DNA of 64,000 nucleotides from Selaginella moellendorffii (GCF_000143415.4 NW_003314299.1:656980-720979), one strand, 5' to 3'. Shown: positions 42,915 through 55,451, counted from the stretch's first letter. Notes: generated from the sequence alone by a model not told the origin. Numbers and translations are program-made.

Positions 42915-44732
42915 TAATCAGCCTTGAATGCAATAACTTTTGGTGAGCTCTCATCGGCACCAGTCGAGAATTAGAAGTGGCCTGTTAGTGGCTTCTTTGT
43001 CTCCAAAAGCTTGATTGCCCTAGGCATCCATGTAGAAGTGAACATTCTTAAGAACTGGCCAGGTGTAAGACCATATGCTTGGTCTATATAAGTGTCCTCC
43101 ATGCAAACGTCTTGGGGGTGGCCATTATCTGGATAGAATTTGCCGTGGACTCGCAAAGTTTGAAAAAACAGTTGTTCATTCTTGCAATGATGACACCAAC
43201 CAATATCTCATGTTTGTTTCTAGACCCTGAACTTTTTGCAAACATGGTAGCTGCAACAAACAGAGATCACTCGAGGATTTTCAAGGATAAAGTGGCCATG
43301 CACCTATTGACAAAACATGCATCATGAACCACTGGTAAAGATCAAGAAAGACATACCCTGAAGAAGTTTTTTCCGTATATGAATGAAACAGAGTGCAGCT
43401 GGTTCTGTATGTGGTCCCAAGGTGTATCTTCAGGAATTTTCAAGACAATAATCAAGGGTGCAATCCTGAACACATTTTTATCTTTAATTCTTTAGAGATT
43501 ATAGAAAATATGACTTGGCATGTCCCTAGCAAACCATGACGATTTGAGCTCATGATAAACATGGTCTATATCACCCAGCACATGCACATGTTTTTGAAGT
43601 TCACCCAAAAAATTCAATCAGAGTATTACAAATACCTTGTAGGTGTTTTCAACTTCAGGATCATCAGCAATGAATATGATGTTTATAGTGTTAAGCATTT
43701 GATCTACACCAGTGATTGCTATAGCAACTATTGCAGAAGTATAAGCAGAAACATCCCCTGCAAACTGATTCAGTGGAACAATGTCTGATGGCCTGACAAA
43801 GTCAAGCACTGGAGGAGCCTTTTCTAGCCATGCTCGAACATGTGTGGCCGTAGAAATATTTACTGAGAGACGATGGAGCCCCAAATGATATTTCGGATTC
43901 TTAGCTCTAACATTGTAGTGTTGAATACACAACCAGTGAGCTGGCTTGAAAAGGTGGCTATATTTATCAGCAGCATTGGCTGCCATTGAAGCTGTTGCAA
44001 GGTGCATGCCATAGCTATCAGTGAAATCGATGTTAAGGAACCTTGATGTTGATGCCATTCTTGTTGAGTTGACCTCATGTTGGAAATCATAACTACCGTA
44101 TCGAGATAGTACATATATAAGAAGCAGCTCACCTGAATGAAGTTGTAGATCTGCAATATGAACACATGCATATTGTGTTTCCTCAGAGGAAGCAATTAGA
44201 TTCCATACGTCAGGGTCTAGAATGCTATATAACTTGCGTTTAGCTAAAAAATCCCATTATTAACCCATAACTAAAAAAAACACATTCTAAAATTGAGTAG
44301 TACCTCCTACAATTGCACGGGGCACTTGGTTGGAAGTCTATGTCTGAACGCTTGGATCTGGCCATAAATAAAGTTTAAAAGGCAAAAAAGCCAAGTGCCA
44401 ATACCTGTTAAAATAACAAAGGGACTTTGAAAATGTAATGGCTATTTGAAGCCTTCTTGTACACCTATTCCTCAAGCTGTAAAGCATTGTATTGGAATAG
44501 ACAAAGTACCTAAAGCACTAAGATGTGTAAGGCACTCAGATCCTGGAAAGAAAAGTGATTAGATTTTGCCTTATCAAGATAAACACAAACCTAGTTCACT
44601 ACTCTCTCCACCCATCTCTAAATCACATAAAACTGGTTGCTGCTGCAAAGAAACATCATCTAGCGATGGCTGGTAATTGTAATCTACATGGTCTTGAGAC
44701 CCCACATTAGAATCGCTAGCTACCGCTGCCAT
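42915..44732 (-). CDS. Unrecognised multi-exon gene
   Basis: ATG at 44,732 (MAAVASDSNVGSQDH). Exon 1 runs to about 44,588 with a gtttgtg donor. Exon 2 is about 44,140-44,216 (DPDVWNLIASSEETQYACVH); the junction phase closes. A long open exon at 43,640-44,058 encodes DFTDSYGMHLATASMAANAA and KPAHWLCIQHYNVRAKNPKY, and 42,971-43,156 encodes GKFYPDNGHPQDVCMEDTYI. Between them a block near 43,370-43,470 reads IPEDTPWDHIQNQLHSVSF. Codon-like order and splice signals suggest a real or recently inactivated gene, but I cannot close the frame between exon 2 and the long exon. No known domain is recognised. It lies in DNA showing C-to-T decay, so it may be a pseudogene. Confidence 0.35.
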
Positions 44733-44991
44733 CGGAGAGAGAGATCTTGAATGAAGCAATTGATCAAATTTGGGTTAATCACAGCCATTGGCCCAAAGCC
44801 TTGCTTAATTTTTGCCACATCACTGGGCATTTTCACTCAATAGGAGAGATGATAGGTGCAGTCACTGTCAACACTTTTGCATGTAACACGCATTGCTGCT
44901 CCCTCCTCTCCAGTTTGGCCGCCTTCCATTGTTTTGCTGTGTTGTGGTGTTGGTAAATTTTCTTCTTTTTGCTGTTTTGTTGCTGTTCTTC

Positions 44992-46110
44992 CTACCATAT
45001 GTGTTGCGGGATTCTGTGACTTAGTGCTGTCAGGGAGAGCCAGGACTGTAAATCCCTGTTTTGTAAGATTTTGTATACTTGGCTGTCTATGTGTTGTCGG
45101 CAGATTGGACATTCATCCTTTGATCCTTTGATAACCTGGAGAAAATGAAGAGAATGATGAGCAAAGTTTAAAGTCGAGAGAGAAAAGAGAGATTTTTACC
45201 TTCAGGATACACTGCATGCAAAAGGTATGGCTGCGGTCTAGTTTGGATGGCTCTACGCAGTGCTCTGGACGAAGAACAGGAAGAAACGAAGTAAGCTTGG
45301 ATTGTTACAACAATTTGTGAGAGTGGGACTTACTGAGACAAATGCAGCAAATGATGTCATTGTGCGGCGGTGCGAGGTTGAAAACTTCATTGAGATCCAG
45401 CCCCATCATCTTCTCTTTGATTGACAGAGATGGAGGTTGATCGTGGTGTTCTTCCGGTATGTGCGAGTTGGAAGAGCTCTTGCTGTGATGCGGGCTGGCA
45501 AATGGACTCTCAGGAAGGTTGTGTCCAGTCCCATCGGTGCTGCTAGAAGTTTCCAAAGTGAGTAATCAAGTTTTATCATATGACTGTGACATAGGCATCA
45601 TCGGGAAGTGGATGAAGAGCTTCACTCTCTTCGCGACCTTCGCCCTCCAGCACGTCCATGATGAATCCGAAGGGATTGCTCGACTGGAACTGCTGCATAT
45701 CTGCTCGATCATTTCGAAAACTTAGTGCCAGAGAAGATCCAAACAAAAAAAATCCAACCTTCCAGTGTTAGCACGGCTTCATTCATCCCATTCCTATGGC
45801 TGCCGCTACTGCTACCGCTACTGTTGTTATGCTCCATGATTCGTGGAGTTCCAGGAACCTCGAGGGAGTCCAAGCTAGCGTGAACTCCATTGAGGTTGGT
45901 CGTGGAAGCGGTGCTGTTTAGCTTCCTGTCTTGCTTGTCGAGCAGTAGTAACTTTGCGGTTGTCACATCTACCTCGGCAGCATGGTCTCAGAGTGAATCT
46001 TGTAGATGCGATTGCAGATGTAGATGTTGTCATCTGTTGTCACGCACCACAAATACCTTGCTTTGATGGAACTCCTCACAAATAACAACTTGCGATGGGG
46101 TTCTTAGGAG
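44992..46110 (-). CDS. RING-finger protein with an upstream B-box-like exon (gene model uncertain)
   Basis: The 3' exons are well supported. An exon ending near 45,328 encodes NDIICCICL, the next (about 45,265-45,200) EPSKLDRSHTFCMQCILK, and the last (45,135-44,992) VIKGSKDECPICRQH, with matching splice sites. Together they form a RING: CCIC, H.FC..C, CPIC. Ligand 3, usually Cys two residues before His, is Arg here. The upstream part is Ser/His-rich and holds an EAR-like LDLNE. Further upstream (45,975-46,060) WCVTTDDNIYICNRIYKIHSE resembles a decayed B-box of CONSTANS-like proteins. Whether that exon belongs to the same gene is not settled. RING proteins are usually E3 ubiquitin ligases. A RING plus B-box in one plant protein would be unusual. 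Confidence 0.45.
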
Positions 46111-46369
46111 CAAAGACACCAGCATTGACACAGCACCTCTGATTTGGATCGTGAATCGGCAGCAGCGGCAGGGGCTCTCTTGCTGTCTCAAAAACCCTAG
46201 AAAAACATACAAAACAAAACCAAGCTGGATCACAACACGATCAAGCTCGAATCCCAGCCAGCAGCAACGATTTGGGAGTGAATTTGCTTACCTACTGGAA
46301 GAAATCGCGATCCACAGCACACTCCAGTCTTAACACAAATAAAGGTGGCATATAAGGAGTAGATTCCTC

Positions 46370-47700
46370 ACATCCCTATTCCTCTAGAGCTTGAGCAGTA
46401 GCCTCTTTTGATGACTCCATATGCTTAAGATCCACGCATTCTATGGACAAGGTTATGTTATGCTTTATGGCAACACTAGTTATACTCACTCATTGATGAT
46501 TTGAAACTAATGTGATTGAGACTCAAGGGCTGCAACGGACTTGATCCTGCCCAGAGTGACGCTGTGGAACAGCAATCTCTAGTCAACACTTTGCATGTGC
46601 CACATGTTGCTAGGCCTTCTTCTCCCGCCACACATGGCTTGGCCGCCTCCCATTGGCTGGGAGCAAACATTAGTGCGATTATTCGCTAACACGTGGTTAA
46701 AGAAATAACCCCTTTACAGTTACCCCCATCGGACGGCCCTAATTGGCTGGATCCAGCAGCCCACAAAGTTCGGCATTTGCTCCTTATAGTAGTAGATAAT
46801 CATTTGACTTCAAGATTCCTAACTTTCTTATTTTATAACTATTACTAAATTAAGAATCCAACTTTAGAACACTAACAACATTTAAAATTTCCATCCTTAT
46901 CCACTTTTAATTATTATGACCAGTTTATCAATTAACTTGAGTGGAGATTAAGAAAGAAGATGAGTAATATCAACTTCCTACCATTTTAGAAGAGAATATT
47001 TATAAGAACTACTTCATAAGAATTTTTTATACTCATAGTCATATTTGCAACATTAGTACTTCTTCTTTAAATACAGTTATTAAATAAATGAAAAAATAAA
47101 AAAATAATTAAACTTATACAAAATCTTATATAAATTGTAAATTCTCAATGAAAGAATCTAAACTAAGTAGTTAGTATTTCTTAGTTTAATTTTTATTGAA
47201 CAAGATATTTTAATACAACCGTTATATACTATATCACTTTACAAAGTTTCATTAACAATTGCTCAAATAGCTTTAGAAATATATATTTCATATTAAAGAG
47301 GTCACAACTCAAATATAAAAATATGGAAATTTTTACATATTTATTAAATAATATACCTAATATAAGATATAAAAAGAAGAGACTTTTGATCTTTGTTGTA
47401 TGAGCTGTATTTTTTTCAAAATAAATAATAACTTATTAGCTGTTCACTTTAATTAATTTAAAAATCAATAAATTTATAATTTTTAAATATGTTTATAATT
47501 ATGAATAAAATACACACACAAAAAGTAGTTGCAAGTATGTGTAATATGAAAAATGCTAGTTATTAGGAAATTAATTACTAACATTCATAACATAATTTTT
47601 GAAATTATTATTCATTAAAAATTATTTACAAAAGTTTTAAATTTTATTGTTACTATTCTTAGTTTTTAATACTATATATCTACAAAAATTAATTTAAGGA
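46370..47700. other. AT-rich gene-free stretch
   Basis: From 46,790 the sequence is extremely AT-rich with only very short open frames. A short GC-balanced part at 46,500-46,780 (gagtgacgctgtggaacag) resembles coding or repeat DNA but could not be assigned. Confidence 0.4.
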
Positions 47701-47719
47701 AAATCTTGTACCACTCAGA

Positions 47720-47805
47720 CTGTGAGTGCATAGAATATGGAGATGAAATACAAAATGTTCATATCAATTGACCCAAAAACCCTAATTTATATACAAAAGT
47801 GAGTC
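47720..47805 (-). repeat. LTR-like direct repeat, left copy
   Basis: The run tgagtgcat...gaaatac..aatgttcatatcaattg.cc.aaaaac recurs at 52,268-52,354 in the same orientation (tgagtgcat...atgtgcatatcaattggcc). The two copies bracket the gypsy coding relic and are probably remnants of its LTRs. Confidence 0.55.
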
Positions 47806-48469
47806 ATATAGATTAAAACTAATACAATGCTATCAAATCTCACTATGCTAATATTAGTGTATAGTATCATTATTGTACAATTGGACCATAGTCAAGGTTT
47901 TCTAGTTGACATTAGAAGGAGGTACTGATAAATTTGTAGTTGGTGTCAATTGGTTTTGATCCTTTTGTATGAAATATTTTAATTAATGCATATTTATAAT
48001 TTTTAAAGGATTAGCCTATTAAACATCATGCTAAACCTTATAAATTTGTGATTGAATTTGCTAGAACACTTAATATGGTCTCTTCCACTAAGCAAAGAGC
48101 CCTCAAACAAACCATGTACTATAAAGTTAGGAAAATGGTCATCCACTTTGTATTCTATAAGCGGACAATGATGGGAGTTATAATGTTGTTGTTATCCTAC
48201 TTGTATACAACCCGAATGTTTAGCAGACTCCACTTGAACTATTGGAAAAATGCTTATCAAATATTGATCCAAAGACTTAATATCGGTAGTTTGTAACAAT
48301 TGCAAAGATAAACTCAACTCTATTAGTAGTATTAAATCTTGACTACATAAGAGTTTATATAGTGAAGAACCAACATAACTTGTACCCTTGTGATATGCAT
48401 ATTAAAGAGATAGCAAATAGCCATCCTAATCCAAATACCAAAAGTTTATATATTTCATGATCATCCCTT

Positions 48470-50610
48470 TGAAGGTATAAATAAGCCATTTTATCAAATT
48501 ATTTATCAGTGGATGATAAGCACTTGTGGAAGTGTGGCGTATCTTCAGCCAAAATGTTAAAAAATAAAATGCCTTAGCCATAAATATAAGATTATTGTTT
48601 GAAAGAATTTACTCTGGATAAGAATGTTGGAACATCATTTGATTGAGGAGGAAATATCCAACAATAGTTGCACTAACAAGACAATCAACTTCGACCCAGT
48701 AAATTAAGTAGTTAGAAGCAATAATGATATACTCATTGCCAATAGTCAACTATGGAAAAGGCTCTATAAGATTAAACACCACTAACTCAAACAGATAGGA
48801 AATTATAATTGATTCCAACTATCCTTCTATAACACAAGGGGGAGTATTATGAATTTGGCATTAAATGCAATTACGCATATACTGAATAACATTATATATC
48901 ATTTCTGACTAATAGAAAACTTGTATAGTTTCTCAATCACACAACAATATCCCATATACCTATCTAGAATAGGTGAATCATAGTAGGTATGGAAAATAAA
49001 TTGGTGGAATAAAGATCAAATGCATTAGTAGTTGTAAATGATTATTAGGATCCATCCTCACAATAAGAAGGTCATCCTCAAGGCGATTGAAAATGTAAAT
49101 CAAATAGTGAGTCATTAATAAATAATTTAGGATTCTCAAATCTATTGTAAAGCTTTCAAATCCACTTGAGCCTCATGAACTTCGTCAAAAGAAAGTAAAT
49201 CTTGTTCCATACATTGTGAACACTATAGTAACTGCTGATAACATAAAAACTTTATCCAAAAAATCTACAGATGCTAGAACAATACACTCGTTAAGAACAA
49301 CAAAAGAAAGTGAAGAAGGGAAAGGAGCTCGAAAAAGGGTATCAACATTAACTATAGAACTCTTTAGGTGATGAATAACTTCCAAATCATATATCTAAAG
49401 TTTTAGGGCTCATTAAGCATTATGATCAACTATATTCTTCCACTTTAATAATAAAGTAACCCCTTTTAATAATGTCTAAGAACTATACAAATATCCATGA
49501 AGCTTCTCAAAACTCTAAACTATTGCTAAACACTCCTTTATTGTGGAGTAATTCACTTCTACTAATTGTAATGTATAGTTGATGTTTATAATGGGATGGC
49601 ACTGACCAAACACACTTGGGCTCTTTTGCATCAACACATTTCTAAGATCATATCAAAAACATCCACACATGAAATGAAAGGTCAAGTGTAATCAAGATAT
49701 GTTGAAACTGAACAACACTCGCAATGGTGCAGTACCATCAGAAAGATTATCAACAAAACAATTAAGATATTGCATTTTGCCTAAGAAGTGCTACACATTC
49801 ACTTCAAAGTAGGGAACTTTATATAAGTAACAAAAAAAAAATGACTTAAGAAATGATCCATAAAGTTCAAATATAAAAGGAAAGGACCCATAAACAAAAC
49901 TTTCTAATTGGTTAAAGGAAAGTTACTAAAGCATTATTCAAACTATATAAACAATAAGAATTTATATAAATAAAATGGTGTATGAAAAATAGTTTTAGGA
50001 ATATCCTCTTTGACCATTGACACTTGGCAGTACCCAAAAGTAAGATTTAACTATAAGCAACCAAAAAGAATAACTTGAGAAACGATCTATATAGTTCAAA
50101 TATAGAAGGAAAGGGCTCATGAACAAAAATGCACCCCTTTTTCCAATTGGTTATGGGTCTTGGGATAGTTAGGGTTAAGTGTCTTAAGTTTGAATAGTAT
50201 TGGGTTGGGTGACCTCCCGGGAAATCTAAATTCAGGAGTTTACATTTGGTATCAGAAAGGTCTTGGATTCAACTCTGTTAATTGGCTAGGGGAATCACAC
50301 TACATGTTGATTGACATTTGGTTGGTCTAATTTGCTCTCGTTGGGCTCGACCTGAGGGGTAAAGTGTCAAAAGAGTGGGGCTCTCGGGAGAGCTGCAGCT
50401 CTTAGCTTCCGCATTTAAGAGCTTACACTAACTTGGTGAACCAATAACAGCAGTGTGAGGAAGAGGGTACATATTTGGGATAGTCAACATATTTAAGAAT
50501 GATAGTCAATGCAAAAGCGAGTACTCTTATCAGTTTTGTCACAAAATGAAGTTCACACACCCAAGGACTTTAAAACTTTTGACTAACACCCTTCTCTAAC
50601 ATTTTTTTAA
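48470..50610 (-). mobile_element. Decayed Ty3/gypsy retrotransposon, pol relic
   Basis: Minus-strand fragments appear in the pol order RT, RNase H, integrase. Near 50,520-50,600 a piece like the RT start (SPWVCELHFVTK). At 49,725-49,792 the RT thumb (FLGKMQYLN..NLSDGTAPL). At 49,519-49,554 RNase H (NYSTIKECLAIV). Near 49,320 the linker NVDTLFRAPF. At 48,685-48,740 the integrase core (NEYIIIASNYLIYWVEVD). At 48,495-48,530 the late integrase block (STSAYHP). Stops interrupt every segment. The RT part seems split by unrelated DNA at about 50,140-50,460 and holds a local ~120-base duplication (49,805-49,940 with 50,045-50,160). The element is inactive. Confidence 0.8.
50165..50460 (+). mobile_element. 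LTR fragment with 5S-rRNA-like module and primer-binding site (Cassandra/TRIM-like)
   Basis: 50,171-50,227 follows the internal promoter part of plant 5S rRNA: ggttaagtgtctt (A box), atagtattgggt (intermediate element) and gggtgacctcccgggaa (C box), with only one base lost in the spacing. Nineteen bases downstream, after ttaca, comes tggtatcaga (50,247-50,256), the usual plant LTR primer-binding site for initiator tRNA-Met. Cassandra elements are small non-coding retrotransposons known to carry 5S sequence in their LTRs. No coding region is present. A matching second LTR was not found, so this may be a truncated copy lodged in the gypsy relic. Confidence 0.6.
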
Positions 50611-52260
50611 TGTTCATATGCAAAATTTTAATCTTCTTTGGTGATTAATGCCGAATAGTAAACTTGATTAAATAAGCATCCCTAATTGAAATAGGATGAC
50701 ATGTTGCAATCTTGGCCTCAAGCAACAAATCAGAGGAGCAAGATGAAAACATAATAAAAAGTAATGGAGAGATAAAAGTGATGGAAGTAAAGGTAAAAGC
50801 AGAAGGATGAAGGAGAATAAAAGTGAAAGGAACGGAAGAAATATGAGGAATTATGAAACAAGGCTTTAAAATCATATTTAGCATGATTGTGCTGCAACCA
50901 ATCAGTATAAAAAATAAAGTTAAAAACTTGACTCAACACCACCCGCAACAATCAAAGTTCAAACTTAAGATCTTTTACATGCATAATTAAGTCTACCTCA
51001 TCCCATGCATATGCATGTGTACAACCATCATCATAAAGAATGAAAACTTGGCTCTACCATATAACATAACTGTAGATGGCAATATATGGCAACAAGCTAA
51101 GCAATAAAAATAAACTCAAGCTTGTATTAACCAATATAGAGAGAATAATATAAAACCTCTTGTTATAAAAACAATGTTGGAAAGTAAACACTAATGCCAA
51201 ATGAACCCCTTGATAATATTCTTGAAAGAAAAATGAAGGGGTCACTAACTTATTTACACAAAGATCCTTCACTACTTGCACAATTTCTTGTTTCCTAGAA
51301 AATCTTTGTGTCAAAACCTTCTACTACATTAGCACTGATAGAATGTTATTGATGCTAAGGCCTCCATTCAAGAAATGAAGGAATTCAGAAAACACCAACA
51401 TTGACGATACATGTGGCCAACCTTATCACACATCTAACAACGGACATCACTGCCACAACCACATCCTTGCCTTTGTTTTTAAAAATGAACAGCAATAGTA
51501 TCAACCTTCATCGGAATAAGATTATTTCCAATAGGAAGTGGATAGAATGTGTAGTAAGAAGTGGAAAAAACAATATTTTATAACATTGTATCAGTTGAAA
51601 AATATTGTCAAGGGTGGCTGAAGCAAGTGCATGCACAACTTCTATAAGATTTTGATAAAGTGCTAGCCATAACACTCTTAATTTAATCCATTTTGACATA
51701 CCATTGATTTAATTATTTTATGGTGATTGTTACTTATCATTCTTGGGATGATGCTCAGTGTTTATGTGAGTTTCCCATGTGTTTCCAAAGGATGGCATTA
51801 TAGTGGTATAATAGTTTGAGTGCAGTCATTCATATGGATTGGAGCATTTTCCTAGATGTTTTCAAATGCACATTTGAATATGTTAATGATTGTGATGATA
51901 CCTTTTAGCAATTGCATCATTTTTGTGAAGGGCCATCTAAGTGAATGATGTATATTATCCCTAAGATTCTCACAAAAAAATTCTAATCAGCAATAAGAGT
52001 AGGAGGAACTATACCATATGCTGTAAATATCACCATTAATTGAGTTTGATTATTCAATTACAACCATATAACATTAATCAACTATAGCAACTGTTGCTTC
52101 AAAGTCAAAGAATGCTATTACTTTACCATGAGAATGAACAAAAAAGAAAAAATAAAAGAGAAGAAATTGAAAAAACTATAAGGAAATTGAGATTTAAATA
52201 ATGCAAAAGCTAAAGTTAAACCAAAATCCCAAATCCAAACACTCCTCAAAGACAATTACT
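50610..52260. other. AT-rich 5' part of the gypsy relic or older repeats
   Basis: No domain could be read here in any frame. By position it may correspond to the gag and leader part of the minus-strand gypsy element, between its RT start and the right LTR-like repeat. Confidence 0.35.
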
Positions 52261-52267
52261 TCCACCA

Positions 52268-52354
52268 ATGTGAGTGCATTAAATATAAAAATGAATTATA
52301 GAAATGTGCATATCAATTGGCCTAAAAACATTAACTTATATATAGTAGTGAGTA
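52268..52354 (-). repeat. LTR-like direct repeat, right copy
   Basis: Partner of 47,720-47,805. Together they delimit a ~4.6 kb interval that fits a decayed gypsy element. Similarity is lost on both sides, so exact LTR ends are unknown. Confidence 0.55.
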
Positions 52355-53227
52355 TATATCATCTTGTGAGGTCCAAGTGTACAAGTACAATGTGTATAGT
52401 GGGATTTTGATAGCCATCAGATTGATTTTAATTTAAATCAATACTTATACAGTTTAATTTGGATAAAAATGAATTCAATTATTTAAAATATATACTAATA
52501 TTTATTGAATCAAACTATATAAAATATATATATACAAATATAGATATGTTTACATTTTTATATTTATAAATGTAAAATACGCTTTTAATAATGTATTTTT
52601 AGTTTAATAAATTTAATAAATATGTTGTGTTACAATTATTATATGGTCTTCAAATTATTACTAATATTTCTAAAATTATTAGAACTAATATTTAAAAAAC
52701 ATATAAACCAATGATTATTTATATTAGTCAAATCTTTTGGAAATCATTCAATAAATAATTTTAATAATTTAGACTTAAGATAATGAATGCTAATTTAATC
52801 ACTTGAAATTGTAAATAAACTTTGAACAAGAATTTAAATTCGGAGGACAGTGTCCTTGACTTAAGGACACGGTGGATTCACCGGGTTCTTGTTTCAAACC
52901 CTAAGCAGTGATGGATGCCACAACCGCTTTCCAGGAGCGGCCTCAGGTATTTCTCAGCTCTCGATCCACCCATTCCTTGCTCGATTTTTTTTCTTCTTCT
53001 TTTTCGAACTCCAAGCTCTGGCATTTCGCGATCCGAGCTTAATCGCTCGCGCTGTGCACTACTTTCCAGCGCGATCGCGATGATTTTGCTAGAATTCCTT
53101 TTGTCTGCTGCAAAAAAATTCCTGGATTACTAGGAATTCGTTTTCTTTTTTCTTTTTCTTTAAGAACTAAACGAGAGCTTTTGCTTAGAATCGTTGACTG
53201 GATGAAGTGAAGAGAGAAGACAAGCCA

Positions 53228-55253
53228 ATGCAGCAGCCTACGTTTGACACCATCTCGAGCACTCAAATTCAAGTAAGCTTTTGATTTTCTCCGTGCTCTT
53301 GAGCTTTGGAGTTGCTTGGTTCGTTTGCTTCGTTTCTTCGTTTTTTTCTGTTTCTTCTTAAGTTCTTCCTTGAGCTTCATAGTACTGCTTGTTTGGCTAA
53401 GGTCAGTTCTTTTGTCTTGTTAAGACCAAGCTTTGTTTGCGAGCAGTAATTATTGTTTTCGAGTACTACTTTCCTTTTGATATTTTCTGACGTACAATGC
53501 TATGTGTTTTTTTCTTTTCCCCAGGAACAAAGTGTTGCCCAGGAAGGAAACAACACTCCACCACCATTGGCAAGGATTCCCGAGCCCGCAAGGAAATGGA
53601 GAGATATCTTCTGGCTGGGACTGTTCATAGTCCATATGATCGGCTTGGGTTTTGTGCTAGTCATACTGGGGCTCAACAGGTTTAGAAAGGTGGACAGGCT
53701 TAAGCTTAACCGGTTTACAAATCACGACTATGGCATTCTTCAACCTGGCTTTCAAACAGAGAAGTTCTGGCCGGTGTATGCCGTGGCTTCTGCGCTCGGT
53801 GCGGTGTTCGCGTGGGCATCCTTGGCTCTTCTCTGCGTCCGGCCATACTCGACGATCAAAGTCGCCGTCCACAGCTTGACAACTTATCTCGCAGTGATCA
53901 GCGTCTTCTGCTTCCGCGACGGCCAGTTCTTTTTCGGCACTGCCTTCGCCATTGGCGCTCTCCTGCAGTTCGTCTACACCATGTCAGTCATGGACAGGTA
54001 CGCTCCTCGTTTAAAATCCTTTTCGTCTCCGCATTCTGTGACGAGCTCGCTCTCGCTCTTTCAGGCTGCCATTTACGACGCTTGTCTTGAGCAAGGCTGT
54101 AAAGCTGATCACCTCTGTCCCTGCGGCTATGAGGATTTCCTACCCGTTCATCGCACTGCTGCTCGTTTGGCTGGCATTGTGGTCGTTTGGAGTGTCAGGA
54201 GTTATTGCTTCCGGCATGGACGACAACAGCAGATGGCTTCTCATTCTGGTAGACTTGCTTGGAACCTTGTGTGCCATCGCTCATTGGTTGTAAACTTTCA
54301 GGTTCTATCCGTAAGTCTGTTTTGGACTGGAGCTGTGGTTTGCAACACAGTCCATGTGACTGTGGCTGGAGTGATAGTACTGGCGCTTGCCGACGATCAG
54401 ATTATGCCACCCAAGCCTATCCTGAGATCACTGCAACACGCCATGACGACTTCTCTTGGCAGCATTTGCTATGGTTCCCTATTCACTGCAGCTATAAGAA
54501 CGATGCGGTGGGCGGTAAGCTATAATATTGTGTTCTTATAATTTTTTTCTTCTTCTCAAACAGCTTTTGCGTTGTGCTTGCAGATCCGTGGCTTTCGATC
54601 ACGCATAGGGAAGAACGAGTGCTTGCTGTGCTGCGTGGATTTCCTCTTTCATCTGGTGGAGACTTTAGTTCGGTTTTTCAACAAGTACGCTTATGTGGAG
54701 GCAAGTAGTTTTCTCGCCGTTTCAAAGTTTTGTTTACGAGCAGCTTGACCGCAGGTAGCGATCTACGGCAAGTCGTTCAATCACTCCGCTCGGGATGCAT
54801 GGGAACTCTTCCAGTCGACGGGAATAGAGGTTTTGATCGCGTACGATCTCTCTGGTGCGATACTGCTCATGGAGATCCTTCTCGGGGGACTCCTGACAGG
54901 AACTTGCGTCGGCATCTGGGCCTGGTTCAAGTGGAAGGAGCGAGTTCTCATCATCGGCCTCACGGCAATGCTGGTTGGAATGATCTTGGTAAGCACAAAC
55001 TTTCACCACTCCGAAAAGAACGTTTTTTCTCTTTGAAAACCAGGTTGGCTTGGGACTTGTAGTAGTGGAGAGTGCAGTGACTTCTCTCTACATGTGTTAC
55101 GCCTCGGATCCATCCTTGATACGGCGATGGGATCCAGAGTTTGCGGAGCAAATCGCCGAGACTTTACACCAGAGGCTGCAACACAGAAGCGGGAGAGAGG
55201 TTGCTCCTTCTCATTCCTTTCCAAAGTCGCAAAGTAATGTTCTCATGCTGTAG
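53228..55253 (+). CDS. Choline-transporter-like protein (CTL/SLC44 family, 491 aa)
   Basis: Seven exons: 53228-53272, 53525-53997, 54065-54248, 54302-54514, 54584-54700, 54755-54988 and 55044-55253. Phases close to 492 codons. About ten hydrophobic helices are visible (FIVHMIGLGFVLVILGL, PFIALLLVWLALWSFGV, ILLMEILLGGLLTGTCVG). The C-terminal block SARDAWELFQSTGIE with YDLSGA matches the conserved C-terminal region of plant CTL proteins. These are membrane proteins linked to choline transport or lipid trafficking. The N-terminus is short and hydrophilic. The fifth intron (54,701-54,754) begins GC instead of GT. An alternative first exon with ATG at 52,911 (MDATTAFQERPQ) also has a donor site. 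Confidence 0.88.
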
Positions 55254-55379
55254 AAGATCTCCACGCCATCGTCGCCGCGCTTTGCTAGCTTGAAAGTCAG
55301 AACATTTTTGATCGTTTTGTACATCAACAAGGTAGAGATTATAATGGTAAAACCATACCAGAAATTGCTATCATCACTT

Positions 55380-55451
55380 GCGTTAGTAGTCCAACGGTCA
55401 GGATAATTGCCTTCCAAGCAATAGACCCGGGTTCGACTCCCGGCTAACGCA
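55380..55451 (+). tRNA. tRNA-Gly (TCC)
   Basis: A 72-nt cloverleaf. The acceptor stem is GCGTTAG with CTAACGC and the discriminator is A. The anticodon loop CTTCCAA gives TCC, and the T arm is GGGTTCGACTCCC. No intron. A TTTAGGTTTAACTTTAGTTTTTTT run downstream supplies a Pol III terminator. Confidence 0.96.
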
